Source: a virus. Taken from it: 35,540 bases of DNA. The notes beneath the pieces were generated by a model. The model ran no database searches. It saw nothing but the letters and a program-made list of their open reading frames with translations, and was not told where the DNA came from. The stretch spans positions 1-35,540 of IMG/VR virus record IMGVR_UViG_3300028025_003024; one strand, written 5' to 3'. Below are positions 1 to 8,460 of this stretch, in pieces. The translations under genes were made by a program, and so were the position numbers. Positions within the stretch are counted from its first letter, which is position 1, and every line of letters begins with the position of its first letter.

Positions 1-1
1 G

Positions 2-409
2 GTGCCTCCCCCCTACCGAAAAAGCGAAATTGACTTAAACTCTCTTGCCCATCTTCCCGAAAGGAAAAAAGTGGAACCTAGGAAACGCAAGCTCGGCCCG
101 ATGACGATTCAGCAGTACGCTGTTAATCCGCCGTCTATATTGCCTAAGACGGATAACCAGAGGATCAAGGAACTCAAGGAGTTAATGATTCGATCTGGTG
201 GTAAGGATGTGGCGGAGAAGGTAATCCAGATCGCTCTTAATGATAATCACCCTGGTCAGATGGCGGCATTAAAGATGTGCATGGACAGATCTTTGCCGGT
301 GAGTATGTTTGAGAAAGATAAGGGTCAGCGAAGTGCGGTGACTATTAATATTACCGGCCTTGGCGAAACACCGACTATTATTGAGGCGGGGGATGTAACT
401 GATGTCTGA
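2..409 (+). CDS. Terminase small subunit-like protein (5' end at window edge)
   Basis: Predicted 135-aa basic protein from a GTG at position 2. It is the likely DNA-recognition subunit of the packaging motor. The assignment rests mainly on position: it overlaps the large terminase start by 8 nt. The middle (about residues 50-100) looks helical, with a Lys/Arg-rich N-terminal third, which suits a DNA-binding oligomer, but I see no clear helix-turn-helix. The start is uncertain because the window begins here. If the window ends are joined at their shared GGTGCC, the preceding codon becomes ATG and the gene would begin one codon earlier. Could instead be an unrelated small protein in front of terL. 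Confidence 0.6.
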   Translation: MPPPYRKSEIDLNSLAHLPERKKVEPRKRKLGPMTIQQYAVNPPSILPKTDNQRIKELKELMIRSGGKDVAEKVIQIALNDNHPGQMAALKMCMDRSLPVSMFEKDKGQRSAVTINITGLGETPTIIEAGDVTDV

Positions 410-1652
410 CCTTAACTTCAGCCTTCTGCCCTGGCAACAAGAGGTATTCAAAGACACGACCCGATTCAAGGTGATCGCTGCCGGACGGCGTTGCGGGAAG
501 TCTAGATTAGCAGCCACCACATTGATCATCGAGGGGCTACGCTGTCCGCCAGGCTCGGCGGTGTTGTATGTGAGTCCAACGATGGGGCAGTCCCGGCAGA
601 TCATCTGGGACTTGCTGCTGGACTTAGGGCGGGAGGTGATTCAGTCGAGCCATGTGAACAACCTGGACATCACGCTGATCAACGGCGCGCGTATTTACGT
701 CAGGGGCGCAGACCGGCCCGACACCCTGCGCGGCGTGAGTCTGACCTATGCGGTGCTAGACGAGGTGGCTGACATCAAGCCGGAGGCGTGGGAGCAGGTG
801 ATCCGGGCATCCTTGTCGGACAAGAAGGGTCGGGCGATGTTCATCGGCACGCCCAAGGGTAGGAACTGGTTCCATGATCTGTGGAAGTTAACTGATGATC
901 CTGAATGGAAGAGCTGGCACTTCACGACGCAGGACAACCCGCTGATCGACCCGAAGGAGATTGAGTCGGCGAAGAAGACGCTCAGTACCTTTGCGTTCAA
1001 GCAGGAATACATGGCGTCTTTTAGCAATGCTGGCGCGGATGTGTTCAAGGAGGAGTGGATCAAGTACGGCGAGGAGCCGCAGTACGGGAGTTATTTCGTG
1101 GCGGTGGACTTGGCGGGGTTTGAGGAAGTTGCCAAGCAGGCGGCGAACGCCAAGAAGCGCCTGGACGAGTCGGCCATTGCGGTGGTGAAGGTGACGGACG
1201 ACGGCAAGTGGTTCGTCAAGGAGATTGAGCACGGGCGGTGGGACATCCGGGAGACGGCGGCGAAGATTCTGATGAAGATGCGCGACTACCGGCCCCTGAG
1301 CGTGGGGATCGAGAGAGGGGCGCTAAAAAACGCTGTTTTGCCGTATTTGAGCGATCTGATGCGAAAAAACAATGTGTTTTCGCATATAGTTGACCTGACG
1401 CATGGCAACCGGAAGAAGGCTGACCGGATCATCTGGGCCTTGCAGGGCAGGTTCGAGCATGGGAGAATCGTGCTCAATAGCGAGGAAGACTGGGACACCT
1501 TCGTGGATCAGCTTCTCATGTTCCCATCCCAGGGGGTACATGACGATTTGCCAGACGCGCTAAGTTACATCGATCAGATGGCAATAACTAGCTACTTCGA
1601 GCATGAAGATGGCGACGAGTGGGAACCTTTAGACGTTATTGCGGGGATCTGA
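402..1652 (+). CDS. terL: Terminase large subunit (packaging ATPase-nuclease)
   Basis: 416-aa motor protein that pumps DNA into the prohead and cuts the concatemer. A Walker A motif GRRCGKS lies at residues 28-34, a Walker B strand ending in Asp120-Glu121, and a coupling motif GTPKG near 149-153. The C-terminal RNase H-like nuclease shows acidic residues in FVAVDLAG (Asp236), in the following GIERGAL segment, and in DDLPDAL (from residue 381). At 416 residues it is shorter than many TerL proteins but both domains look intact. The ATG overlaps the end of the upstream gene, as expected for translational coupling, and the portal gene follows at once. Confidence 0.95.
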   Translation: MSDLNFSLLPWQQEVFKDTTRFKVIAAGRRCGKSRLAATTLIIEGLRCPPGSAVLYVSPTMGQSRQIIWDLLLDLGREVIQSSHVNNLDITLINGARIYVRGADRPDTLRGVSLTYAVLDEVADIKPEAWEQVIRASLSDKKGRAMFIGTPKGRNWFHDLWKLTDDPEWKSWHFTTQDNPLIDPKEIESAKKTLSTFAFKQEYMASFSNAGADVFKEEWIKYGEEPQYGSYFVAVDLAGFEEVAKQAANAKKRLDESAIAVVKVTDDGKWFVKEIEHGRWDIRETAAKILMKMRDYRPLSVGIERGALKNAVLPYLSDLMRKNNVFSHIVDLTHGNRKKADRIIWALQGRFEHGRIVLNSEEDWDTFVDQLLMFPSQGVHDDLPDALSYIDQMAITSYFEHEDGDEWEPLDVIAGI

Positions 1653-1653
1653 C

Positions 1654-3681
1654 ATGGATCAAAACGAGTTCGACGAGCCTACGGAGAACGACAAAGAGCT
1701 AACCGCCTTCGTCGTTGACCATTGCGACCGCTGGCGCGACTACCGAAATGTGAACTTCTTGGACTCCTGGATGGAGTACGAGCGCATTTTCAGGGGTGAA
1801 TGGGCCGCAGAGGACAAGGTTCGGGACTCTGAGCGCTCGAGGATCGTCACTCCAGCGACGCAGCAGGCCGTCGAGACGCGGCACGCGGAGATCATGGAGG
1901 CGATTTTCGGTCAGGGCGAGTTCTTTGACATCTCCGACGACCTCAGAGATGTCAACGGCAACCCTCTGGATGTGTCTATCCTCAAGGCACAGCTCATGGA
2001 GGACTTCAAGCAGGACAAAATCCGCAAGTCTATCGACCAGATCGAGCTGATGGCCGAGATTTACGGCACCGGAATCGGCGAAATCATCGTCAAAACGGAA
2101 AAAGTGTTCGAACCGGCGACCCAAGCCATCCCCGGACAGACCGGCCAGGCGGCAATCGGTGTGGTGGAGAAAGATCGGGTGGCTGTGAAGCTCGTTCCGG
2201 TCAATCCGAAGAACTTTTTGTTCGACCCCAACGGCACCAGCATTGACGATTGCATGGGTGTGGCCATTGAGAAGTATGTTTCGATCCACAAGGTGGTCGA
2301 AGGCATCGAAAAGGGCATCTATCGCAAGGTCAACATCGCCCCGGCGTATGAAGACACCGATCTGGAGCCGACGCAGGAGCCGAGCCAGTACCAAGACGAG
2401 AAGGTTCTGCTGCTGACCTACTACGGCCTGGTGCCTAAAGAGTATCTGACCGAAGAAGACACCGATGTGGTGGAGCTTTTCCCCGATGACTCGGCGGCGG
2501 AGGACTACACCAACATGGTCGAGGCCATTGTGGTCATCGCCAACGGCGGGATGCTGCTCAAGGCAGAAGAAAACCCGTACATGATGAAGGACAGGCCGGT
2601 CATCTCCTATCAAGATGATACGGTGCCCAACCGCCTGCTGGGGCGCGGGACGGTGGAGAAGTCCTACAATATGCAGAAGGCCATCGACGCGCAGGTGCGT
2701 AGCCATCTGGACTCGCTAGCGCTGACCACAGCCCCCATGATGGGCATGGACGCGACCCGACTGCCTCGAGGGGCGCGGTTCGAGGTCAAGCCTGGCAAGG
2801 CGTTCATGGTCAACGGCAATCCGTCGGAGATTCTCTATCCGTTCAAGTTCGGGCAGTCTAGCCCGGAGAACTTGACCACGGCCAAGGAGTTCGAACGGAT
2901 GCTCTTGCAGGCAACCGGCACGCTGGACTCGCAGGGCATGGTGAGCCAGGTCAACCGCGACGGCGCGGGGCTGTCGATGGCGGTGGCGACCATCATCAAG
3001 AAGTACAAGCGCACGCTGGTGAATTTCCAGGAGGACTTCCTGATTCCGTTCATCCAGAAGGCGTCGTTCCGCTATATGCAGTTCGACCCTGAGCGCTATC
3101 CGTCGGTGGACATGAAGTTCATCCCGACGGCGACGCTGGGCATCATCGCCCGCGAGTACGAGCAGCAGCAGTTCATCGGGCTACTCCAGACCCTCGGCCC
3201 CAACACGCCGGTGCTGCCGCTGATCCTGAAGGGCATCCTGAACAACTCGAGCCTCACCAATCGGTTCGAGTTGATCGCGGCGCTTGAGCAGATGAACCAG
3301 CCCAATCCTGAAGCCCAGCAGATGCAGCAAATGCAACAGCAGTTGGCGCTCCAGGCGGCGCAGGCTCAGATTGCGGTTAGCACGACCCAGGCCGAGCAGA
3401 ACCGGGCAGAGGCGCAGAAGCTCCTGACCGAGACGCAGCTCATGCCGCAGGAGTTGCAGGTCAAGGCGATGAGTTCTGCCACGAAGAATCTGCCTGCGGG
3501 CCAGGAGTCGAGCGAGTTCGACAAGCGGGTGAAGATCGCGGAGTTGATGCTCAAGGAGGCGGACATCAAGAACAAGACGAAGATCGTCGAGTTGCAGATG
3601 GCCGATAAGCTCTCAGCCGCCGCCAAGACTGAGGAAGACTTCTTGAAAGAACTGACCAACGGCCTGAAGCAAAATGCCTAA
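1654..3681 (+). CDS. Portal protein
   Basis: 675-aa protein that forms the dodecameric DNA channel at the capsid vertex. The size suits large P22/epsilon15-type portals, and it sits directly after terL. The N-terminal 500 residues are mixed alpha/beta; from about residue 550 the protein is Gln/Ala-rich and predicted helical (runs such as QQMQQMQQQ), which resembles the helical barrel or crown of large portals. I chose the ATG at 1654 because GGGGA precedes it at good spacing; an upstream TTG at 1639 is in frame but lacks such a site. The stop overlaps the next gene by 8 nt. Confidence 0.88.
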   Translation: MDQNEFDEPTENDKELTAFVVDHCDRWRDYRNVNFLDSWMEYERIFRGEWAAEDKVRDSERSRIVTPATQQAVETRHAEIMEAIFGQGEFFDISDDLRDVNGNPLDVSILKAQLMEDFKQDKIRKSIDQIELMAEIYGTGIGEIIVKTEKVFEPATQAIPGQTGQAAIGVVEKDRVAVKLVPVNPKNFLFDPNGTSIDDCMGVAIEKYVSIHKVVEGIEKGIYRKVNIAPAYEDTDLEPTQEPSQYQDEKVLLLTYYGLVPKEYLTEEDTDVVELFPDDSAAEDYTNMVEAIVVIANGGMLLKAEENPYMMKDRPVISYQDDTVPNRLLGRGTVEKSYNMQKAIDAQVRSHLDSLALTTAPMMGMDATRLPRGARFEVKPGKAFMVNGNPSEILYPFKFGQSSPENLTTAKEFERMLLQATGTLDSQGMVSQVNRDGAGLSMAVATIIKKYKRTLVNFQEDFLIPFIQKASFRYMQFDPERYPSVDMKFIPTATLGIIAREYEQQQFIGLLQTLGPNTPVLPLILKGILNNSSLTNRFELIAALEQMNQPNPEAQQMQQMQQQLALQAAQAQIAVSTTQAEQNRAEAQKLLTETQLMPQELQVKAMSSATKNLPAGQESSEFDKRVKIAELMLKEADIKNKTKIVELQMADKLSAAAKTEEDFLKELTNGLKQNA

Positions 3682-4897
3682 CGTCAAAGACCTCCTACTC
3701 AAGATCGAATCTGGCGACATCTCCTACGAGGAGAAACTCGCCGCGCTGTCCCAGGTTGAAGCCTCCCTTCAGGAGCTAAAAGCCAAGAAGGAGGAGCGCG
3801 TCAAGTTCAATGTGCAGTTGATTATTGACGAGATCCGCAAGATTCGGCAAGAGACGAAAGAGCAGCTCGATTACGCTCGGTCTATCGTGCCCGAGCAAGG
3901 GCCGAAGGGCGATCAGGGTGACCGGGGGTTGGACGGTGCGCCAGGCCGAGACGGTGCGGACGGCAAAGACGGGCGCGATGGGCGAGATGGCAAGGACGGT
4001 CAGGACGGCGTGTCGGTCACGGACGCAAAGATCGACTTTGACGGCAGCCTGATCATCACGCTCTCGACCGGGCGCGAGATCAATGTGGGCGAGGTGGTGG
4101 CGGCTGATCTGGCGGAAAAGATCAAGGTCACGATGTCCACCAATGGCGCGGTGGCCATTCAGGATGAGGGGACGACGCTTACCAGCGGCGTTCGCAACAT
4201 CAATTTTGTTGGCGCCAATGTCACGGCGACTACATCTGGCGATAGCGTGACGGTCAATGTGACCGGAAGCACCGGCTCTGTCACCAGCGTCAACGGCCAA
4301 ACCGGGGTAGTTGTCCTGGGCGCTACGGATGTCAGCGCGCTCCCGATTACTGGTGGGACGGTCACTGGCCCGACGGTAGTGAGTATGTCTTCGACCAGCG
4401 CGGCGCTGCGGGTAACGCAGACCGGCACGGGCAACGCGCTACTTGTTGAAGACTCTACGAACCCGGACGCTACGCCTTTTGCGGTCACAAACGCTGGCCG
4501 AGTTGGCATTGGGACATCTTCCCCGATTAACGCTCTAGATGTCGTTGGGGCGGGCACCTTCTCATCCTATATAGAGGCCGGAGGAGACATAACGCTTGAC
4601 GGGGCGAATGTCTCTCTTTATTCAGACATAGGTGCCGGGGGCAGCGATTTCATTATCGAATCAAACGCGAATCTTTCCCTTGCGGCTGGCACGGTTGTCG
4701 GCTTCAAGATGGATTCTGTTACGCAAAATGTCGGTATTGGCGTTGCGCCCAACACTTCGAAGCTGGCCGTTGCAGGTGTGATTGAAAGCACGACCGGCGG
4801 TGTGAAGTTCCCCGATGGCACGACGCAAACAACAGCCGCAACTGGCGGGGCCACCGTTGATGATGTTATTGCCTTTAGCGTGGCTCTTGGAGGATAA
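3674..4897 (+). CDS. Collagen-like tail fibre protein
   Basis: 407-aa fibre. Residues 1-75 are charged and predicted coiled coil, probably a trimerising or virion-attachment stem. Residues about 76-115 are a run of Gly-X-Y triplets (GPKGDQGDRG... GRDGKDGQDG), a collagen-like triple helix. The rest is Gly/Thr/Ser/Val-rich beta-structured shaft. Near the C-terminus are two segments common in phage fibres: VGIGTSSP..ALDV and KFPDGTTQTTAA. It lies immediately after the portal gene, apart from the second fibre at 14885. Role in host attachment is inferred from these motifs. Confidence 0.8.
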   Translation: MPNVKDLLLKIESGDISYEEKLAALSQVEASLQELKAKKEERVKFNVQLIIDEIRKIRQETKEQLDYARSIVPEQGPKGDQGDRGLDGAPGRDGADGKDGRDGRDGKDGQDGVSVTDAKIDFDGSLIITLSTGREINVGEVVAADLAEKIKVTMSTNGAVAIQDEGTTLTSGVRNINFVGANVTATTSGDSVTVNVTGSTGSVTSVNGQTGVVVLGATDVSALPITGGTVTGPTVVSMSSTSAALRVTQTGTGNALLVEDSTNPDATPFAVTNAGRVGIGTSSPINALDVVGAGTFSSYIEAGGDITLDGANVSLYSDIGAGGSDFIIESNANLSLAAGTVVGFKMDSVTQNVGIGVAPNTSKLAVAGVIESTTGGVKFPDGTTQTTAATGGATVDDVIAFSVALGG

Positions 4898-4899
4898 AA

Positions 4900-5235
4900 A
4901 TGCCGAATACTTTTAACAATGCCCAGGCTCAACTTAGTACCACCAGCGTCACGGATGTCTATCAGGCACCAGCAACGGCAGGCAACACGGCGATAGTTCT
5001 GTCCGTCATGTGCGCCAATGTGAACGGCACCGCCTCGGCTGATATTTCGATCATCAAAACGAATAGCTCCAACACGATCCAGAGCTACATATGCTTTACG
5101 ACTCCGGTGCCAGCAGACACGACGCTAGAGGTCGTGGCAAACAAGATCGTGCTCAAGGCCGGTGAGAAGCTCAGAGCGCAGGCCAGCGCGTCCAACTACA
5201 TCCATGTGACCATCTCGGCCCTGGAGATTACATGA
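4900..5235 (+). CDS. Small structural protein of unknown function
   Basis: 111-aa protein with a strong Shine-Dalgarno (GGAGG) six bases before its ATG. It lies between two fibre genes and overlaps the LamG gene by 4 nt. The sequence is Thr/Ala/Ser/Val-rich with alternating hydrophobic residues and no signal peptide or membrane segment, which suggests a beta-sandwich. It resembles the 111-aa product at 11815 in size and style (TxVYxxPx opening, single small beta domain). It may be a fibre-tip or decoration protein; no family is recognised with confidence. Confidence 0.65.
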   Translation: MPNTFNNAQAQLSTTSVTDVYQAPATAGNTAIVLSVMCANVNGTASADISIIKTNSSNTIQSYICFTTPVPADTTLEVVANKIVLKAGEKLRAQASASNYIHVTISALEIT

Positions 5236-6686
5236 GCAAGTACCATGTCGTAAGCAGCGGGATGATAACCCGTCAAGCTCTACCGTCTATCACACGGCAG
5301 CGTGGCACGACTACTGGCAGCGCCAATGTGATGCTCTACGGCGCGGGTAAGACCACGGTATCGAACAACACGACATTCATTGACAGCAGCGCTAATGCGT
5401 TCACGATCACCAACAACGCCTCGACTGCTCAATCTGGATACAACCCGTTTAGTCAGGCCAGTTCAGGCGCGGGCTACTTTAATTCTGCCTCATCGAATTA
5501 CTTGCAAACCCCCACCAACACGGCGCTAAATCTGAGTTCTGGCAACTACACGGTTGAAGGTTGGTATTACTTGGATATGGCGACATACTCGTCATTTGAC
5601 CTTATTGGTAGAGGAATTGTTTCTGACTATCTGACAAACAGCAGCGGTCGTTGGTTTATTATTATAAATGGTTCTGGAAAATTAACATTTGCGGAGCAAG
5701 ATGCAATCGGTGCAAATACCGTTGAAATTTCTGACCCATCAAATTCACCATTGCAGCAATGGGTATATTTTGCCGCTGTTAAATCCGGCACTACGATGTA
5801 CTTGTTTAAAAACGGTACATTGGTAGCTTCCGCAACATCTTCTGTTAGAACTGGATTCCCCGGACGCCTTAATGTTGCACAAGCTACTGTTGACGCAAAC
5901 TATCGCGGATTCTTCCTTGGCTACATTAGCAATATTCGCGTTCTAAAGGGCACGGCGCTCTACACCAGCAACTTCACGCCGCCGACCTCTCCCCTGACGG
6001 CCATCACGAACACTTCGCTGCTGCTGCTGACGGACAACTACAGCATCGTCAATAGCACATCTACAAATCTGCCCGTCACCATCAACGGCAACACGACCAT
6101 CAGCACGGCGCAGTATCCGACGGGGATGAGTTCGTCCATCTACTTTGATGGGACGGGGGACTATTTAGCTTTCCCGACATTTAGCCCCTTCACTCTTGGC
6201 GGAGGCGCTTTTACCTTTGAGTTTTTTGTCAACTCGCCAACCGTCGCATCCAACACTTGCATCATTGATACCAGATCTGCTGCTGGTGCTGCTGGTTACT
6301 TTGTGTCGATTACAGCAAGCCAGCAGATTACATTTAACTATCTATCAAGCTACACCAGCACAACCACCTTAACCGCTAACACCTGGACTCATGTTGCGAT
6401 TGTAAGAATTGGCTCCACGGTTCAGATGTACATCAATGGCGTTGCAGAAAGTGGCACATTTACAAGCAGCGCAACGATTACTGCTCAGGCCGCAAATATT
6501 GGTCAGAAATCCAACACCTCATCATCACTGGTTAATTTCAGCGGCTATCTTTCAAATATTCGGGTAGTTCAAGGCGCGGCCCTTTACAGCTCCAATTTCA
6601 CCCCGCCATCGCTGCCAATGTCCACCACCGTCACCGTCCCAGCCTTCGTCACCAACGCCATCTATGGAGTGAACCAGATACCATGA
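5232..6686 (+). CDS. Tail protein with two LamG/concanavalin-like domains
   Basis: 484-aa protein with two homologous lectin-like units, roughly residues 45-265 and 285-470. Each has a sugar-binding jelly-roll pattern (GNYTVEGWYYLD and GAFTFEFFVNS near the start; WTHVAIVR-like strands). Each ends with nearly the same segment, LSNIRV(L/V).G.ALY.SNFTPP. LamG/Laminin-G_3-type domains in phage tails are usually receptor-binding. The gene overlaps both neighbours by 4 nt. Base composition is uneven: about 5580-5900 and 6160-6560 are clearly more AT-rich than the rest, as expected of an exchanged receptor-binding region. The exact ligand cannot be read from sequence. Confidence 0.8.
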   Translation: MSKYHVVSSGMITRQALPSITRQRGTTTGSANVMLYGAGKTTVSNNTTFIDSSANAFTITNNASTAQSGYNPFSQASSGAGYFNSASSNYLQTPTNTALNLSSGNYTVEGWYYLDMATYSSFDLIGRGIVSDYLTNSSGRWFIIINGSGKLTFAEQDAIGANTVEISDPSNSPLQQWVYFAAVKSGTTMYLFKNGTLVASATSSVRTGFPGRLNVAQATVDANYRGFFLGYISNIRVLKGTALYTSNFTPPTSPLTAITNTSLLLLTDNYSIVNSTSTNLPVTINGNTTISTAQYPTGMSSSIYFDGTGDYLAFPTFSPFTLGGGAFTFEFFVNSPTVASNTCIIDTRSAAGAAGYFVSITASQQITFNYLSSYTSTTTLTANTWTHVAIVRIGSTVQMYINGVAESGTFTSSATITAQAANIGQKSNTSSSLVNFSGYLSNIRVVQGAALYSSNFTPPSLPMSTTVTVPAFVTNAIYGVNQIP

Positions 6687-6901
6687 GCTACATTCACAGT
6701 AGTGGCGACACGAGCGAAACGCGGCCTACGCGGGTGCGCCTGCCCGATAGCACGACCCGGACGATGGAAGCGGTCACCGATGAAATCTTGGCTGAGGCTG
6801 GCTGGTCGTGGCATGAGCCGGTGGTCGAGCTAGTGGTAGATCAAACCGTAATCGCCTCAAGCACAGGCGTGTATGTGCCGGAGCCTGAAGATGGAAACTG
6901 A
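6683..6901 (+). CDS. Small conserved-context protein, unknown function
   Basis: 72-aa soluble acidic protein joined to the LamG gene by an ATGA overlap. The first half contains Arg/Thr-rich segments (ETRPTRVRLPDSTTRT), the middle EILAEAGWSWHEPVVE. No membrane segment. Small proteins of this type often follow fibre genes in phages and may be fibre chaperones or tip proteins, but that is a positional guess only. Confidence 0.6.
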   Translation: MSYIHSSGDTSETRPTRVRLPDSTTRTMEAVTDEILAEAGWSWHEPVVELVVDQTVIASSTGVYVPEPEDGN

Positions 6902-7100
6902 AATCGACCCGATCAAGTACGGCGTTCTTTGGGAGCGCGTCCAGACGATGGACAAGAAGATCGACAAGATGGAGCGCCAGCTTGAAGAACTTGTTGCCCT
7001 GGCGAACAAGGGCAAGGGGGGCTTCTGGATGGGCATGACCATTGCCTCGATGGTTGGTGGTGGGATCGCTTGGGTGGCAGGGCACTTCAAGGGTGGCTGA
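6891..7100 (+). CDS. Small coiled-coil membrane protein (XhlA-like)
   Basis: 69 aa if started at the ATG at 6891, which overlaps the upstream stop. An N-terminal coiled coil (WERVQTMDKKIDKMERQLEELVAL, about residues 13-36) is followed by one C-terminal transmembrane helix (GMTIASMVGGGIAWVAGHF). This arrangement resembles the XhlA family of phage-associated membrane proteins. It opens a run of four predicted membrane proteins. A GTG/ATG slightly upstream (6873) is in frame but leaves a larger overlap and has no better ribosome site. Confidence 0.65.
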   Translation: METEIDPIKYGVLWERVQTMDKKIDKMERQLEELVALANKGKGGFWMGMTIASMVGGGIAWVAGHFKGG

Positions 7101-7102
7101 CC

Positions 7103-7573
7103 ATGATCATGATCGACCCCATCGCCGCCTTGGAGGCCGTCAACAAGGCTGTCAAGATGGTCAAGATGGCCAGCAAGACCGCCAGCGATGTGTCTCAGCT
7201 CGGCCCGCTGCTGGGCAACTACTTTGATGCCAAGGCTACGGCCACCAAAGCCGCACGCCAGGCTAAGAAGAAGGGCGGGAGCAATCTAGGCGCGGCGATG
7301 CAGATCGAGATGGCGCTCAAGGCTCAGGCCGACTTCGAGCGCGAGGTGCAGGGGCTGTTCTTCTCGTCCAACAACATGGACATCTGGCACCAGATCAAGA
7401 AGCGCGAAGCTGAGATGAACGCCGAGGACAAGGCCGAGGCTGAGAAAGAGAAGCTCGCGGAGATTCAGCGCCAGCGCGAGATGAAAGAGTTTCGGGACAT
7501 CGGCATCGCAGTTGCCATCGCGGCGGTGCTGCTCGGCGGGGTTGGCTGGCTACTCGTACAGATAATCGCATGA
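7103..7573 (+). CDS. Membrane-anchored coiled-coil protein
   Basis: 156 aa from ATG 7103, preceded by AGGGTGG. Residues 1-40 form an amphipathic helix (AVNKAVKMVKMASKTASDVSQL). Residues 50-130 are Lys/Ala/Glu-rich and predicted helical. One transmembrane helix ends the protein (IAVAIAAVLLGGVGWLLVQIIA). No enzyme motif is seen. I associate similar proteins with podovirus genomes near fibre or lysis genes, but no function is known to me. It could act at the membrane during ejection or lysis. Confidence 0.7.
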   Translation: MIMIDPIAALEAVNKAVKMVKMASKTASDVSQLGPLLGNYFDAKATATKAARQAKKKGGSNLGAAMQIEMALKAQADFEREVQGLFFSSNNMDIWHQIKKREAEMNAEDKAEAEKEKLAEIQRQREMKEFRDIGIAVAIAAVLLGGVGWLLVQIIA

Positions 7574-7574
7574 G

Positions 7575-7748
7575 ATGCCCCGCAAACCCGTTGACATCCA
7601 TCTCATCCTCATTGATGCGATGGAGAAGTGGATCAAGGTCATCTGCTACCTCATCTTCATCAACTATTCCTTCGACTTCATCATCACGCTGCCGCCTGAC
7701 ATCGCTAACCGTATCTTTGCCATGATCTTCCAGAAGCTAGGTCTATGA
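7575..7748 (+). CDS. Mini membrane protein, 57 aa
   Basis: Short gene starting two bases after the upstream stop and sharing an ATGA overlap with the next gene. The product begins MPRKPVDIHLILIDAMEKW and carries one hydrophobic helix (about residues 18-38, ending near NYSFDFIITLPP), with a short amphipathic tail. It fills the only gap between its neighbours exactly, in the same direction, which supports it as real. No family recognised. Confidence 0.6.
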   Translation: MPRKPVDIHLILIDAMEKWIKVICYLIFINYSFDFIITLPPDIANRIFAMIFQKLGL

Positions 7749-8218
7749 TCAAGAAACCACCTCCGAGCGCCAGCCGGTCTGAGCGTGAAGCCTATGTCAA
7801 AGCCTGGGCGGCAATCACGATCAGCATTTTTGCCCTGCTGCTGGCGGTCAACGGCTACTACGGCGGGAGCAACTCTAGCCGGGTGCTGGGCAAGACCATT
7901 GAGGCGAACAACCTATGGGCCTGGTATCAGGCCAAGAACATTCGCTCGGTGATCTATGAGGAAGCTGGCAAGGCCGACAAAGCTGCCAAGCAAAAGGCCG
8001 ACATGGAAGAGATCAGCGCCAAGGCAAAGGCCGCAGAGGCTGACCGCGATGTCGCCAAGACCCGTAGCCCATGGTTCAGTTATGCAGGCATGGCGCTTCA
8101 GCTTGCCATCGTCCTATCCAGCGCGGCGATCCTGGCCGTGATGATGCCCATGCTCTACGCCAGCGTCGTAGTCGGTGCTGGCGGTGCAGTTTTGCTTCTC
8201 AACGCTCTGGCAATGTAA
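7745..8218 (+). CDS. DUF4337-like membrane protein
   Basis: 157 aa. A basic N-terminus is followed by a transmembrane helix (about residues 22-40), then a segment NNLWAWYQAKNIRS that resembles the signature of DUF4337 proteins, an Ala/Lys-rich coiled coil (residues 75-105), and two C-terminal transmembrane helices (about 112-155). So three membrane passes with a long charged linker. The DUF assignment is from memory of the WAWYQAK pattern. Function is unknown; it overlaps both neighbours by 4 and 1 nt. Confidence 0.7.
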   Translation: MIKKPPPSASRSEREAYVKAWAAITISIFALLLAVNGYYGGSNSSRVLGKTIEANNLWAWYQAKNIRSVIYEEAGKADKAAKQKADMEEISAKAKAAEADRDVAKTRSPWFSYAGMALQLAIVLSSAAILAVMMPMLYASVVVGAGGAVLLLNALAM

Positions 8219-8460
8219 TGGAACCCAAGCTACAAAAGTATTATGAGGACAGATTTGATCTGTTTGCCCATCAAGGCTGGATCGACCTCATCGAAGATAT
8301 TGACAATATGCTTGACGCATTAAACAATGTGTCTACCATTGCGGATGAGAAAAGTCTACAATTTCGCAAAGGTGAGATTTCTATCCTGACGTGGCTGAAA
8401 ACCTTGAAAAAGGTCAGCGAGGATGCGTACGAGGATTTGAACAATGCGAAGAATGTATGA
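8218..8460 (+). CDS. Small acidic protein, unknown function
   Basis: 80-aa soluble protein beginning with an ATG that overlaps the previous TAA by one base (TAATG). It is acidic and helical (YYEDRFDLFAHQGWIDLIEDIDNML) with no cysteines or membrane segments. It resembles small phage proteins predicted to fold as three helices. Function unknown. Confidence 0.7.
   Translation: MEPKLQKYYEDRFDLFAHQGWIDLIEDIDNMLDALNNVSTIADEKSLQFRKGEISILTWLKTLKKVSEDAYEDLNNAKNV

Noticed and set aside
1699-2706. 335-codon minus-strand frame opposite the portal gene
   Set aside because: His/Leu/Asp-rich shadow with no recognisable protein pattern; the portal frame is clearly the coding one.
3899-4015. GGN-rich nucleotide repeats in the fibre gene as a mobile or CRISPR-like repeat
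   Set aside because: They encode the collagen-like Gly-X-Y stretch and are explained by protein sequence.
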